Below are positions 16,720 to 24,785 of a DNA stretch of 56,262 nucleotides, piece after piece. The position numbers and the translations under genes were made by a program. The number at the start of each line of letters is the position of its first letter. Positions within the stretch are counted from its first letter, which is position 1. The notes below the pieces were generated by a model. It searched no databases. It saw nothing but the letters and a program-made list of their open reading frames with translations, and was not told the DNA's origin. Source of the DNA: DAONFI01 sp035403485 (lineage in GTDB: Bacteria > Planctomycetota > Phycisphaerae > SM23-33); contig CAZIAZ010000011.1 in NCBI GenBank assembly GCA_964536835.1, forward strand, positions 1 through 56,262, written 5' to 3'.

Positions 16720-17934
16720 TTATTTCATTGCCTGACGGATTATCTCAGCCGCTTCCGCTTCCTGTTGTTCGCTCAGGCAGGATGGAATCGGAATCAGTAT
16801 GGATTTTGCAAAAAGCTCATCACTTTTCGGGCATGCACCTTTTGCGTATGAATAATCGCTTTTTTGATTTTCACACAATTTCCAAGGGTTGCCGGCAGGC
16901 GAAAGCGGAACTTTATTAACAAGCGAGAGGATATTGCTGTAGACGTGCAATCCATAGTCCGCCAGCCTGAAAACATTGTGCAGACCCGCCTGTTTCATTT
17001 TTTCAACTGCGGAGAGTGCTTTCGCAGCATTCTCAAGCATTATTATCATAAATGGCCCAGAGTCACCTTCAACATCAGTCAATTTTCTGAATGAAAGCCT
17101 ACTAACATTTTTCAAAAGATTTTTGATACGATTTTTGGATTCACGCATTTTTTGAGTAATCTGCGGAAGCTTCTGAATCTGTTCTGATGCAACGGAACCG
17201 CAAAGCTCCGACATACGTCTGCCCTGTCCCCACGACAAAGCATATTCCGGCGGTGTAGCCAATCGGCCGTTGACGCGTATCAAACCCATATCATGCGCTG
17301 CAAACGCGCGATAATACAGTTTTTCATCATTGGTGATAATTAGACCGCCCTCGCCACAAGTCATGTTCTTGTTCAACTGGAGACTGAAGATGCCCATATC
17401 GCCGAACGTCCCGACTTTTTGCCCTTTGAATTCGCCGCCGTTGCACTGTGCACAGTCCTCTAGAACCGCTATTTTATGCTTGCGGGCTATTTTCATGATG
17501 GCTTCCATATTACACGGCGAGCCGGCCATGTGAATCGGAATAATCAGCTTGGTGTTTGGCGTAATTTTCTTTTCCAGGTCAATCGGGTCCATGGTGAAAC
17601 TTTCGTCAACTTCACAGATGACAGGGATGGCATTGGCCTGAACAACCGCCCCAACTGTGGCAACCCAAAGAAACGCCGGAACGATTACCTCGCACCCCGG
17701 ACCTATTTGCAACGCCGACAAAGCCGTTGACAATGCGCCAGTTCCACTGTTTATACCCAACGTATATTTACAGCCGTAATATTCCTTTGATAAAGATTCA
17801 TATTTATCCACATATTTTGGAGCTTTCAGGCCGTAATAACGGAATAAGGAACCATTTTTGACAACATCCAGTACTGCGGTCGCTTCCTTGTCATCCAACC
17901 AGTAAACTCCTGGAAATTCATTTGGCCACTGCAT
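16720..17934 (-). CDS. DegT/DnrJ/EryC1/StrS-family PLP aminotransferase
   Basis: The 404-residue protein is a sugar aminotransferase of the DegT family. It shows INSGTGALSTAL near residue 61, the PLP-contacting aspartate in LEDCAQ (D160), and the Schiff-base lysine in FSLQLNKNMTCGEGG (K189). Such enzymes aminate keto-sugars, commonly nucleotide-linked ones or scyllo-inosose. No nucleotide-sugar genes are nearby, so a free keto-sugar or keto-cyclitol made by the neighbouring dehydrogenase is plausible. AAGGTG lies six bases before the ATG. It is the first gene of the operon, 27 bases downstream of a 16-bp palindrome. Confidence 0.9.
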   Translation of the reverse strand: MQWPNEFPGVYWLDDKEATAVLDVVKNGSLFRYYGLKAPKYVDKYESLSKEYYGCKYTLGINSGTGALSTALSALQIGPGCEVIVPAFLWVATVGAVVQANAIPVICEVDESFTMDPIDLEKKITPNTKLIIPIHMAGSPCNMEAIMKIARKHKIAVLEDCAQCNGGEFKGQKVGTFGDMGIFSLQLNKNMTCGEGGLIITNDEKLYYRAFAAHDMGLIRVNGRLATPPEYALSWGQGRRMSELCGSVASEQIQKLPQITQKMRESKNRIKNLLKNVSRLSFRKLTDVEGDSGPFMIIMLENAAKALSAVEKMKQAGLHNVFRLADYGLHVYSNILSLVNKVPLSPAGNPWKLCENQKSDYSYAKGACPKSDELFAKSILIPIPSCLSEQQEAEAAEIIRQAMK

Positions 17935-17961
17935 TTTTCACCTTGCCTTATACGTTAATTC

Positions 17962-17977
17962 ATAAAACATGTTTTAT
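17962..17977. promoter_or_regulatory. 16-bp perfect palindrome, candidate operator
   Basis: The sequence ATAAAACATGTTTTAT is a perfect inverted repeat in the divergent region between the DegT operon and the XRE-type regulator. A second ACATGT core lies about 20 bases away (TTACACATGTATAG, near 17985-17998). Spacing and symmetry fit a dimeric XRE-family operator. Confidence 0.45.
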
Positions 17978-18091
17978 TTATATTTTACACATGTATAGTA
18001 TAAGGTACTATTGTTCTTTTGTCAACTCGGTAAATTTCGACAAGAAAGATTTGATTGCAATAACACGCAACTTTATGTAAGAATTTACGAT

Positions 18092-18323
18092 ATGGATCTA
18101 AAATATAATCAAAAAACTCCAGATGCTCCGTCAACGCAGTGGCCTGTCAATACGGGAACTGGTCAAGCTTTCCGGCGTGACGGCTGGGATGATTTCCTGT
18201 ATTGAAAGGAACAAAACATCTCCCAGCCTGACTACCCTGCAAAAGATATTATCCGCTTTGGACACAGACCTTGCGGAATTCTTTTCACTCAAAAAAGAAA
18301 CCGACGATGGCCCTTTCTGTTGA
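18092..18323 (+). pseudogene. Broken XRE/cupin-type regulator (only the HTH domain left)
   Basis: From 18123 the frame encodes a clear XRE helix-turn-helix (LSIRELVKLSGVTAGMISCIER) followed by TLQKILSALDTDLAEFF, as in HTH-cupin regulators. Upstream, ATG at 18092 encodes MDLKYNQ in another frame. Removing one A from the A6 run at 18111-18116 joins them as MDLKYNQKLQMLRQRSG, the expected N-terminus. The frame then stops after DGPFC, where the family normally continues into a roughly 100-residue cupin sensor domain that I cannot find downstream. A 66-residue HTH-only product starting at 18123 is possible but unlikely to sense a ligand. The gene diverges from the DegT operon, its likely former target. 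Confidence 0.6.
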
Positions 18324-18462
18324 TGATAACTCGCTGCTTTGGCGTTGTCCGCATTGTCACACTGGCCACACTTTCGGACAGGAACTTTTACCGATAACCG
18401 ACACTCCAAGAAATGGAGGTGCCGCGATGCTGTAAAATAATCAAACAACAAAAGACAATTTG

Positions 18463-18512
18463 AAAAACCTACCTCGGAGAATCAGTTTTCTGCAAGTCCA
18501 TCAGGGTAGGTT
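18463..18512 (-). terminator. Possible terminator, minus strand
   Basis: AACCTACC (18466-18473) and GGTAGGTT (18505-18512) form an eight-bp stem with a 31-base loop. On the minus strand the stem is followed by a short T run. The long loop makes this a weak call. The loop contains one copy of the 13-mer TTTCTGCAAGTCC, repeated at 19224. The stretch 18324-18520 otherwise shows nothing convincing. Confidence 0.3.
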
Positions 18513-18520
18513 GTTAATGG

Positions 18521-18790
18521 TTAATCTTCCATACTATGCTTTTGTAGCAAATTATTGATACGGTTAAAGTCTACGATCCCCGAAGATTCGACAATAGGCA
18601 TAAAGGGAGAACATATTTGTTTCATGTCATTAGATTTGCTTAATTGCTCTAGCTGTTCTCGATCTTTCAAAAAATTTATAAATTCCTTCACGCAGCTATA
18701 TTTATGAAAGAGAGTTGGTTTGATTCCTTCAAGGTACAAACCTTCGATTTTATTAAACAATTTAAGATCTGTTAGTGGAGTATCTAACAT
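18521..18790 (-). CDS. Small hypothetical protein
   Basis: The reading frame encodes 89 residues, rich in lysine, leucine and isoleucine, with no signal peptide, membrane segment or motif that I recognise. There is no clear ribosome-binding site. It lies 37 bases downstream of the truncated integrase and is more AT-rich than the surrounding core genes, which fits an accessory gene or gene remnant. Whether it is translated is uncertain. Confidence 0.3.
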   Translation of the reverse strand: MLDTPLTDLKLFNKIEGLYLEGIKPTLFHKYSCVKEFINFLKDREQLEQLSKSNDMKQICSPFMPIVESSGIVDFNRINNLLQKHSMED

Positions 18791-18827
18791 TATTGATTCG
18801 AGATAAATAAATCTAACGGAGTTTTTT

Positions 18828-19103
18828 TTAAGTATATATAAGCCTCATGATGTTGGCGTCCTTCTGGTAGCTGCCGGGCGATTTGTGGGCACGCATGCAG
18901 TCGAGGTATTTCTGGACGGCGTCCGCAATCGGTGTGCGTGTGGGTAGCGGCGAATCGTGGCCCTGACTGAGCCTGTGTTCCAGTTGGTTTATGGCGGCGT
19001 TCGCCAGTTGGTAGTTGCCTGTGCGGAGAGATACCCGCTTTTGCGTGCTGCCGACGTAATACTGTACGTAGTACGTACCGCTGCGTTTTCGTAAACATGC
19101 CAT
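18828..19103 (-). pseudogene. Truncated tyrosine-recombinase (phage integrase) N-terminus
   Basis: The 91 residues comprise the arm-binding beta domain (RKRSGTYYVQYYVGSTQKRVSL) and the start of the SAM-like core-binding domain (IADAVQKYLDCMRAHKSPGS). They stop at RLIYT before any of the catalytic domain (the Arg-His-Arg-Tyr residues are absent). AAGGAG lies eight bases before the ATG, so the start is well defined. It lies directly downstream of tRNA-Arg on the same strand, the usual place for an integrase of a tRNA-targeted element. This is probably the relic of an older integration. Confidence 0.7.
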
Positions 19104-19205
19104 GTTGAGACTCCTTGCAAAAAAGTTGATTAACACTCTTTGCGAGTCCCATTTTTCCTGAAATTACAGGGTACAGTTTAGGGTACAGTTGACCATGTTT
19201 ACCGA

Positions 19206-19239
19206 AAAAGAAAAGGACTCACATTTCTGCAAGTCCTTT
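19206..19239 (-). terminator. Rho-independent terminator of tRNA-Arg
   Basis: On the minus strand AAAGGACT and AGTCCTTT (19232-19239 and 19212-19219) pair around a 12-base loop, followed by a T-rich stretch. It lies just downstream of the tRNA-Arg 3' end. Confidence 0.65.
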
Positions 19240-19260
19240 ATTCTTAGATACTTCTAAAAA

Positions 19261-19334
<74 letters not shown>

Positions 19335-19782
19335 TGATTGTCATTTTCTCATATCTTTATGATATCGCTGCAGCTTTCTGCCGCAGCCAGATGACTGATA
19401 ATCGAAATTCTATCCCATAATAACAACTTTTGCATGTGAAAAGTTTGGGAACAAAATCCATTACTATGGCAGGGTTAGATTTATACCAGTCTGTATCTGT
19501 TTTATCAAGGCTTTGAGATGGAAATTTGAACTTTTTTTAAATGGCCTTGAATGAATTACAACACATTGCCGACATCTTTATAGTCTTGTTGTTAAACATT
19601 TTTCAAGTTCAGTACCTGCTTTTTCTTGAGACATGCTTGACCGCAGATTATTTTTTGCTACACTCTAAAGCCCTGCATGATTGCAGAGATTATTTGACAA
19701 TCAGGAAACGGTTGGTCGTTTCTGCCGGCGGCTTGTCGGCGAATGTATTTTACCTGCCGTATGCGTTTTTGGAAAAACACCG
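19335..19782. other. 448-base intergenic region between two tRNA genes
   Basis: I see no convincing gene here. Short open frames exist but lack binding sites and one runs into tRNA-Pro. The region should contain the promoters of the divergent tRNA genes, but no clear consensus boxes were identified. Confidence 0.5.
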
Positions 19783-19858
19783 CGGGGTGTAGCTCAGCTT
19801 GGTTTAGAGTGCTTGACTGGGGGTCAAGAGGTCGCAGGTTCGAATCCTGTCACCCCGA
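19783..19858 (+). tRNA. tRNA-Pro (anticodon GGG)
   Basis: The 76-base cloverleaf has the acceptor stem CGGGGTG/CACCCCG, the D arm AGCTCAGCTTGGTTTAGAGT, the anticodon stem CTTGA/TCAAG with loop CTGGGGG (anticodon GGG), and the T arm CGCAGGTTCGAATCCTG. The discriminator is A and CCA is not encoded. The antisense strand of its 3' two thirds encodes the last 16 residues of the serine recombinase next door, marking it as the integration site of that element. Confidence 0.95.
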
Positions 19859-21339
19859 CTTATCGAGACGAAAGGCCCTTTGGCGAGAACGTCAAAGGGC
19901 TTTCTTATTTCCATATCAAGACTTACGTCATTAAGCGTGTAGTTCAAACAGAGAATATTCAGGATTTCACGCTTTGCGGCAACATCGCCGGTAAGCCACT
20001 TATTCTCAAGCTGTTGCGAAAGTTCAAACGCTTTTATGGCGATATCGGCGTATTCGGATTTCTCCCGGCTGTGGGCGTCGATAAGCACGCTCAAATGCTG
20101 CATCTGGTCGCGGAGTTCTGCATCTTTAGCGGCGAATGTATCGCGGTCAATTTCCTCTGCAATACGCATATTTAGTAGCTTGCTGCGTTGACGGTTCGCC
20201 ACAGCCATCTGCCGTTGCAAATCATCCAGCCGCTTTTCATCATCACGCTGGAACGTCTCGGCTTTTAGCTGAATAATTTTCACCATCCACGCATGAATCT
20301 TGGGGTCACTTACTTTCATCTGCCGGAAAAATTCGATTATCTGCTTATCAAGCTGCGTTTCGTTGATACGCACTCGCGGGTGGCCTGCCGAAGTGTAACG
20401 GCTGCACCGATAATAGCGGTATTCTTTCGGGCCGCTGGACGTGGACTTGGTTTTCACCTCATAAACCATAGGCCGCCCGCAATGGCCGCACTTGACCATG
20501 CCCGACCCGTAAACCGAATCATGGCTTGCATAGGTCTTGTCGCCAAGCAGCACTTGAACGCGGTCGAAAACTTCCCGCCCAATAAGCGGCGAATGTTTCC
20601 CCGCCAGCCATTGCCCGCGATACAAAACCTCGCCGATATACGAACGGTCACGCAGAATATGGTGAACCTTGCTGCGTGTAAATTGCGGCTGCGTGCTGGT
20701 GTAAGTTCTGCCGTCGGCAGCCATCGCCTGAACCACGCCATCGAGCGTTTGGCCGTGCTGTGAATACAGTTCAAAAATGCGGCGGACATTGGCGGCTGCG
20801 TCAGTGTCGATTTCAACAAGGCTTCTGCCGTCAACGCGATTATTGCGATAACCGTAAGGAGCTTTGCAGGGGAACAGGCCGCTTTCAGCCCGGCGGGATT
20901 GGCCTTCGCGGACATCGAGGCTTTGCTGTTCAGTATAAAAACTTGCCATGTTCGCAAGAATGCGGCGTTGCATGCGTCCTGCCGGGGTGTTTTCGGTCGG
21001 CTGGGCTACGTAAACGATAGGCAGGTTGTATTTCATCTCGAGGCGTTCGAGTTCGACGTAATCGAAAAGATTTCTGGCAGCCCTATCAACCTTGTAAAAC
21101 AGCAGGCCGTCGAGCTTGTGAGCGTTTTTCTTGGCGTATTCGAGCAGCTCTTTGAACGTCTTGCGTTCCGCCTGCTTGCTTGCGGTTTCAGCGATACGGT
21201 AAAACTTCACAATCTCCCCGCCGTGACGCTCTGCATACCGCCGCAACGCATCTTCCTGAACGTCCAGAGAAAATCCCTCGCGTTCCTGTTCGCGAGACGA
21301 TACACGAGCAAGGGCTAAATAAGAATTTTTTGTAGTCAT
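19804..21339 (-). CDS. Large serine recombinase (site-specific integrase)
   Basis: The 511-residue protein has the resolvase catalytic domain (serine 14 in ALARVSSREQ), helix E, and the recombinase domain (KAPYGYRNNRVDG). A zinc-ribbon-like segment (KCGHCGRPM and YRCSRY) and a coiled-coil-rich C-terminal part around residues 360-430 follow. Such enzymes insert and, with a helper, excise elements between attP and attB. The last residues (GDRIRTCDLLTPSQAL) are read from the antisense strand of tRNA-Pro, so the host gene supplies the stop codon. In an excised circle the C-terminus would be different. It is the last gene of a Rep-orf-recombinase operon; a GTG one codon earlier is an alternative start. 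Confidence 0.92.
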   Translation of the reverse strand: MTTKNSYLALARVSSREQEREGFSLDVQEDALRRYAERHGGEIVKFYRIAETASKQAERKTFKELLEYAKKNAHKLDGLLFYKVDRAARNLFDYVELERLEMKYNLPIVYVAQPTENTPAGRMQRRILANMASFYTEQQSLDVREGQSRRAESGLFPCKAPYGYRNNRVDGRSLVEIDTDAAANVRRIFELYSQHGQTLDGVVQAMAADGRTYTSTQPQFTRSKVHHILRDRSYIGEVLYRGQWLAGKHSPLIGREVFDRVQVLLGDKTYASHDSVYGSGMVKCGHCGRPMVYEVKTKSTSSGPKEYRYYRCSRYTSAGHPRVRINETQLDKQIIEFFRQMKVSDPKIHAWMVKIIQLKAETFQRDDEKRLDDLQRQMAVANRQRSKLLNMRIAEEIDRDTFAAKDAELRDQMQHLSVLIDAHSREKSEYADIAIKAFELSQQLENKWLTGDVAAKREILNILCLNYTLNDVSLDMEIRKPFDVLAKGPFVSISRGDRIRTCDLLTPSQAL

Positions 21340-21353
21340 CACCCAACCGCCTT

Positions 21354-21539
21354 TTAATGCTTACCCTGTAATGTATACATCAATTTACCCATGCTCTGGA
21401 TTATCTCCACCGCGTCGGCGGGTGTCAAGGATTTGGGATAATAAGGCTGCCACGTGTCGATGGTTTCGGCGATGAGGCCGAGCGTTATCCAATCTGGCGT
21501 GCCGGGCGGGAGGCTGATTTGTTGTGCTGTTTTCTGCAT
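21354..21539 (-). CDS. Small accessory protein of the element
   Basis: The 61-residue protein (MQKTAQQISLPPGTPDWITL at its start) has no motif I recognise. GAGG lies nine bases before the ATG. It begins 11 bases after the Rep stop codon and ends 14 bases before the recombinase start, so the three genes form a tight operon. Its size and position would suit an excisionase-like or directionality factor for the serine recombinase; this is inferred from context only. Confidence 0.6.
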   Translation of the reverse strand: MQKTAQQISLPPGTPDWITLGLIAETIDTWQPYYPKSLTPADAVEIIQSMGKLMYTLQGKH

Positions 21540-21550
21540 CGTAATCAGCC

Positions 21551-22498
21551 TCAAAACGGAATCCCGTCGTCAGGTTTTAGCGGTAAAACATTGGCGAGCT
21601 TGGATATTCCATCGAACCACTGTTTTGACCTTGTCGGATTATCCAGAAACAGCGTAAACCCGTAACCGTCGACAGCGTTCACGCCCGGCCAGACTTGAGC
21701 GGCAGCGTCCTTGACTGCTTCCATCCACTGACCCGCAGGAAGCGACGCGGAATGCAGCTCCGCCAGCGGTAAATTATGGCGGTTAAAAACTCCCCATGCA
21801 CGGCCTACGGGCAACAATTTCTTTCCCGGTTCATTATTTATTTTATTATCACCGGTCAGATATGTGCCATAGACAAGAGAACCGGCGGCGTTGCCGCCGT
21901 CGTCAGTCCCCGCCTCGCCGGCGGGGGCCTGTCCGTCCGGCTGGCTTCCGTCGCCTTGCCTTGCGATTTTGGCCATGTATTTTGAAAGATAATACATCGC
22001 CTGCCGCCACGATTTTATGCCCTTGATTTCCGTGCGGACGTAATCGGGATAATTCATGATTTCACGCCAGATTGCGTTCAGCTCGTCGCAGTCGAAAAAC
22101 GGCATGCCGAAAAAGAGCATGTGATAATGCGGATAAATCGCCCCCGCCTGTTCGCCGGACTTTCTGGGTTCGTGTTCACGCCGCCAGATTGCCGACGATT
22201 CAGGAAAACGCCGGGCTATGCGTTTTAAAAATGTCCGGCGGTCGCGTTCGGTAATTTCATGAGACGGTGGGCCGTCAAGGTCTGGATATGTCAGTGTGAT
22301 GAAGCAGACGAACCCGGCGTTGTCCGTGTCAATCCGGGCCAGCAGGTCTATCATCCGCTTACGCGACTGTGCGGAAAATTCGATGATTTTCCCACGCAGC
22401 CCCGGCGTATTGGCTGTTTGCGAGGAATGCGGAACCTTGACCTTTAATATACGCCCTTGTGCGTAAACCATAATTTTACTTTTGCAAGCATAATTCAT
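21551..22498 (-). CDS. HUH-type rolling-circle replication initiator (Rep)
   Basis: This 315-residue protein carries the three HUH endonuclease motifs in order: motif I FITLTYPD (66-73), motif II PHYHMLFF with the metal-binding His-Tyr-His (124-126), and motif III YYLSKYMAK with tyrosine 170 and lysine 173. This is the single-tyrosine Rep pattern of small phages and plasmids (nick, covalent 5' attachment, rolling-circle copying). The start codon sits in the loop of a hairpin (22484-22507) and has no normal binding site; an ATG at 22471 is the alternative. The pairing with a large serine recombinase suggests an element that integrates and also replicates as a circle. Confidence 0.85.
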   Translation of the reverse strand: MNYACKSKIMVYAQGRILKVKVPHSSQTANTPGLRGKIIEFSAQSRKRMIDLLARIDTDNAGFVCFITLTYPDLDGPPSHEITERDRRTFLKRIARRFPESSAIWRREHEPRKSGEQAGAIYPHYHMLFFGMPFFDCDELNAIWREIMNYPDYVRTEIKGIKSWRQAMYYLSKYMAKIARQGDGSQPDGQAPAGEAGTDDGGNAAGSLVYGTYLTGDNKINNEPGKKLLPVGRAWGVFNRHNLPLAELHSASLPAGQWMEAVKDAAAQVWPGVNAVDGYGFTLFLDNPTRSKQWFDGISKLANVLPLKPDDGIPF

Positions 22499-22507
22499 AA
22501 TGCTTGC
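22484..22507 (-). other. Hairpin enclosing the Rep start codon, possible nick site
   Basis: GCAAGCAT (22484-22491) and ATGCTTGC (22500-22507) form a perfect eight-bp stem around an eight-base loop. The loop contains the Rep ATG (22496-22498). Rolling-circle origins place the nick in such a loop; alternatively the hairpin hides the start codon in the mRNA. Confidence 0.45.
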
Positions 22508-22523
22508 ACAATAAAATTATGGC

Positions 22524-22537
22524 GGGGTTTAAACCCC
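22524..22537. other. 14-bp palindrome GGGGTTTAAACCCC upstream of Rep
   Basis: This perfect palindrome lies 26 bases upstream of the Rep start and 29 bases after the stop codon of the preceding gene. It could be a Rep or repressor binding site. It is not followed by a good T run, so it is not a typical terminator. Confidence 0.4.
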
Positions 22538-22565
22538 TATACCTGCCGAAAAATCTTTGTAGGTT

Positions 22566-23708
22566 TTATTGCACAGCGGATTCAGCCTGGCATTTCGTTG
22601 CTTCTTCGTTAACCTCTGCAATAAGTGAAACGAGAATTTCATGCCAAATCTTACGGGTTTCACGGACACGAGTTTCAAAAGACTTGTTGTCAATTGAAAG
22701 AAAATCGACATCTTTAATGATAGGGAGTTGCTTGATATTTTTGGGATACGAATCCGCAGCATAGCAATGAAACAGGCTTAAAATATCCTCATAACTCAAT
22801 TTCGATTTCGGCTTACAGCCGCGTTTGAATTTCAATTTAATCGAGCGATAGCATTTATCCAGAGCTTTGGAGAAAATATCCGACATCTCATAAATATAAC
22901 CAGCCAACAGATACTTGATATGCTGCGACGAAAACACGCCCAATGGCTCATCAGCATTCAATGCCTTTGTATATCGTTCAACCCATGCTTTTCTATTTTG
23001 ACGCTTGGCTTGAAGAAAATGTGTTTGTATTAACGGGTCACAACTGGCGGTTCCTCTGTCAAGCCGAATAATCTTCTCTATTGCCTCAATGTCGCCAGTG
23101 CGAGCCTGCGTCAGAAGTTCGTCAAACGAAATTTTATATTCCAGAAAACAAGGAACCCAAACACGAATCATAAACAGAATCTCAGGTGAAGCCTTAACGG
23201 CTTTTATCTGCTCTGGTGAGCCGTCGTCAATACCGGCTATTGCATCTCTTAATTTGAGAATATGATTCCGATAAATGATGTTTGCATAATTATTAGACAG
23301 CATAAGCAAATGTGAAAAAGAATCTTGGGGCGATAAGTTATCACTGTTTTCCTGAATACGATGAAACTGCTCATTTAAAGCATCGATTTGTTGAGAATCC
23401 AGCCCCAAAAGAACCGTAAACCAGTCTTTACTGGGAATAACAAGTTCCATTGCCGTTACTAATGGTTTGTCCGGGTTATTGTAAAAATTCATCCAATGGT
23501 CATCAGACGGATAAGGCGGTTCAACATTACCACCATATTTTGCGTTTACCCTCGCGTCACGGCAGGCTGTATACATGCTTTCCGCAGAAGCCACGACAAT
23601 TTGTGCCATCATGGCAATAATAAAATGAATCCGCCTTGATACCGCCCATTCGTCTATCGCCAGCGAGGTATGATTTTTGCCCAGTATTTTTTTACGTTTC
23701 CTACCCAT
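22566..23708 (-). CDS. Hypothetical protein of the element, about 380 residues
   Basis: I do not recognise this protein. From the chosen ATG it begins with a basic stretch (GRKRKKILGKN) and is then mainly helical and charged, with clusters such as KLKFKRGCKPKSK. No signal peptide, nuclease or ATPase motif is seen. The frame extends 51 codons upstream to a GTG at 23861, but that part looks non-coding and neither start has a strong binding site. It lies between Rep and the 178-residue gene on the same strand, so it is probably element cargo or a replication accessory factor. Confidence 0.55.
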   Translation of the reverse strand: MGRKRKKILGKNHTSLAIDEWAVSRRIHFIIAMMAQIVVASAESMYTACRDARVNAKYGGNVEPPYPSDDHWMNFYNNPDKPLVTAMELVIPSKDWFTVLLGLDSQQIDALNEQFHRIQENSDNLSPQDSFSHLLMLSNNYANIIYRNHILKLRDAIAGIDDGSPEQIKAVKASPEILFMIRVWVPCFLEYKISFDELLTQARTGDIEAIEKIIRLDRGTASCDPLIQTHFLQAKRQNRKAWVERYTKALNADEPLGVFSSQHIKYLLAGYIYEMSDIFSKALDKCYRSIKLKFKRGCKPKSKLSYEDILSLFHCYAADSYPKNIKQLPIIKDVDFLSIDNKSFETRVRETRKIWHEILVSLIAEVNEEATKCQAESAVQ

Positions 23709-24001
23709 TGCCGGATTATATTTTATCCCCGGCCTATTGAAAAGCCCCCTAAAGAAAATTCGTAGCGATTTCCCATTGGCTTTGATGATGGAAGATAGCT
23801 CCGCGTGACAGGCCGTAAAGGCACCCCGGCGGAAAAGAGTATTTTTTGCCCTGCGGGACACATTGCCCAGGCTAAACTACAGCTTGAACAATGCTCAAAA
23901 AATCTTCCTTTTCCGCCGAGGCCCCGCCTTGACTGCCCGCCCCGCTCCGCTAAAAACCGCTTCCATCAAACCCAATGGGAACGTCCGGTACTCCCCAAGA
24001 A

Positions 24002-24538
24002 TTATGGAAGCTTGATAGACAAACCAGAATTGGGGCCGCCTGGAATGCCTCGCTCAGTATCCTCGCCTTGTGAGGTTCTTAAATCGTTTAAAAGCACGTT
24101 GGCGTCAATAGAAGTACCTATCTTGGCTTCAGATTCGGGCCTTGAGTGAGCTACATCCTTTGCACGATAGACTATGACGTTGAGAATTCCTTCTTCTATT
24201 GCTCGCAAGCAAAGCCCACGTGCATAAAATCTATTAAACTCTCCTTCTGCGAACATCTCTGGAGCAGTTACCGGAACTTTTGCCATAGTAAAGCCGCCCT
24301 TAGGTTTTCGCCTCTCTGTATACTCTTTCATATAATTATTATCACGAAGCTGATTTGCAAGCCATGCATCATCATACATTTCAATGGCTGTTTTTAGACA
24401 GTCCCCCCAATTTCTGATGCCCTCTTCATTAAAATTCCTACTCATATTGAGACCTTTTTCGCTATTAAAATCAAGGTCAACTTCTTGAAGCATGAATTTT
24501 CTTGTGGTCTCATCCAGATTTAAATATTTCAACGCCAT
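24002..24538 (-). CDS. Conserved hypothetical protein (178 residues)
   Basis: The soluble 178-residue protein begins MALKYLNLDETTRKFMLQEV. It contains RRKPKGGFTMAKVPVTAPE, then AEGEFNRFYARGLCLRA and a C-terminal GPNSGLSIKLP. I recall similar conserved bacterial proteins of unknown function with the same EGEFNRFY-RG core, sometimes in accessory DNA, but cannot name a domain. AAGGAG lies eight bases before the ATG, so translation is likely. It is the outermost gene of the putative tRNA-Pro element. Confidence 0.7.
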   Translation of the reverse strand: MALKYLNLDETTRKFMLQEVDLDFNSEKGLNMSRNFNEEGIRNWGDCLKTAIEMYDDAWLANQLRDNNYMKEYTERRKPKGGFTMAKVPVTAPEMFAEGEFNRFYARGLCLRAIEEGILNVIVYRAKDVAHSRPESEAKIGTSIDANVLLNDLRTSQGEDTERGIPGGPNSGLSIKLP

Positions 24539-24785
24539 TTCCGAATCTCCTTAAAAAATGTTAGCTTTCATCCACAAGCTAATATTGTAAAGATTTTGGA
24601 AATGTTAGGCAATGAATATTGCAATTCTCTAACAAAAAGTTCTAACCGTGTCTCGTTGCTCCGACTTATTTGAGATTAAAAACGCAGATTGTTTCATCGC
24701 CAATTACTTGCAACTGGCACGCTTTTTTTTACTTTGCAAGGTCCCTGTGGTCAATCCTTTGTGGAAAGAAATATCGCCGCTCACG

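Larger units (their letters stand above)
19851..24669. mobile_element. Putative integrated element at tRNA-Pro (boundaries tentative)
   Basis: From the 3' end of tRNA-Pro rightward, five genes lie on one strand: recombinase, small ORF, HUH Rep protein and two proteins of unknown function. The left boundary is set by the recombinase reading into the tRNA. A candidate right boundary is CCGACTTAT at 24661-24669. It repeats the bases at the tRNA end (19854-19862) and has extra partial matches on both sides (12 of 15 bases, then GAGA). This is short and could be chance. After it comes a GC-rich methyltransferase of different composition. The set suggests a small replicative integrative element of about 4.8 kb. 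Confidence 0.45.

Noticed and set aside
18307..18435. 42-codon frame encoding RCPHCHTGH, reminiscent of half a zinc ribbon
   Set aside because: It overlaps the end of the broken regulator, has no ribosome-binding site and only one CxxC; too little to call a gene.
19681..20175. 164-residue plus-strand frame running through tRNA-Pro
   Set aside because: It overlaps the tRNA and the recombinase gene and reads the tRNA as protein; no binding site.
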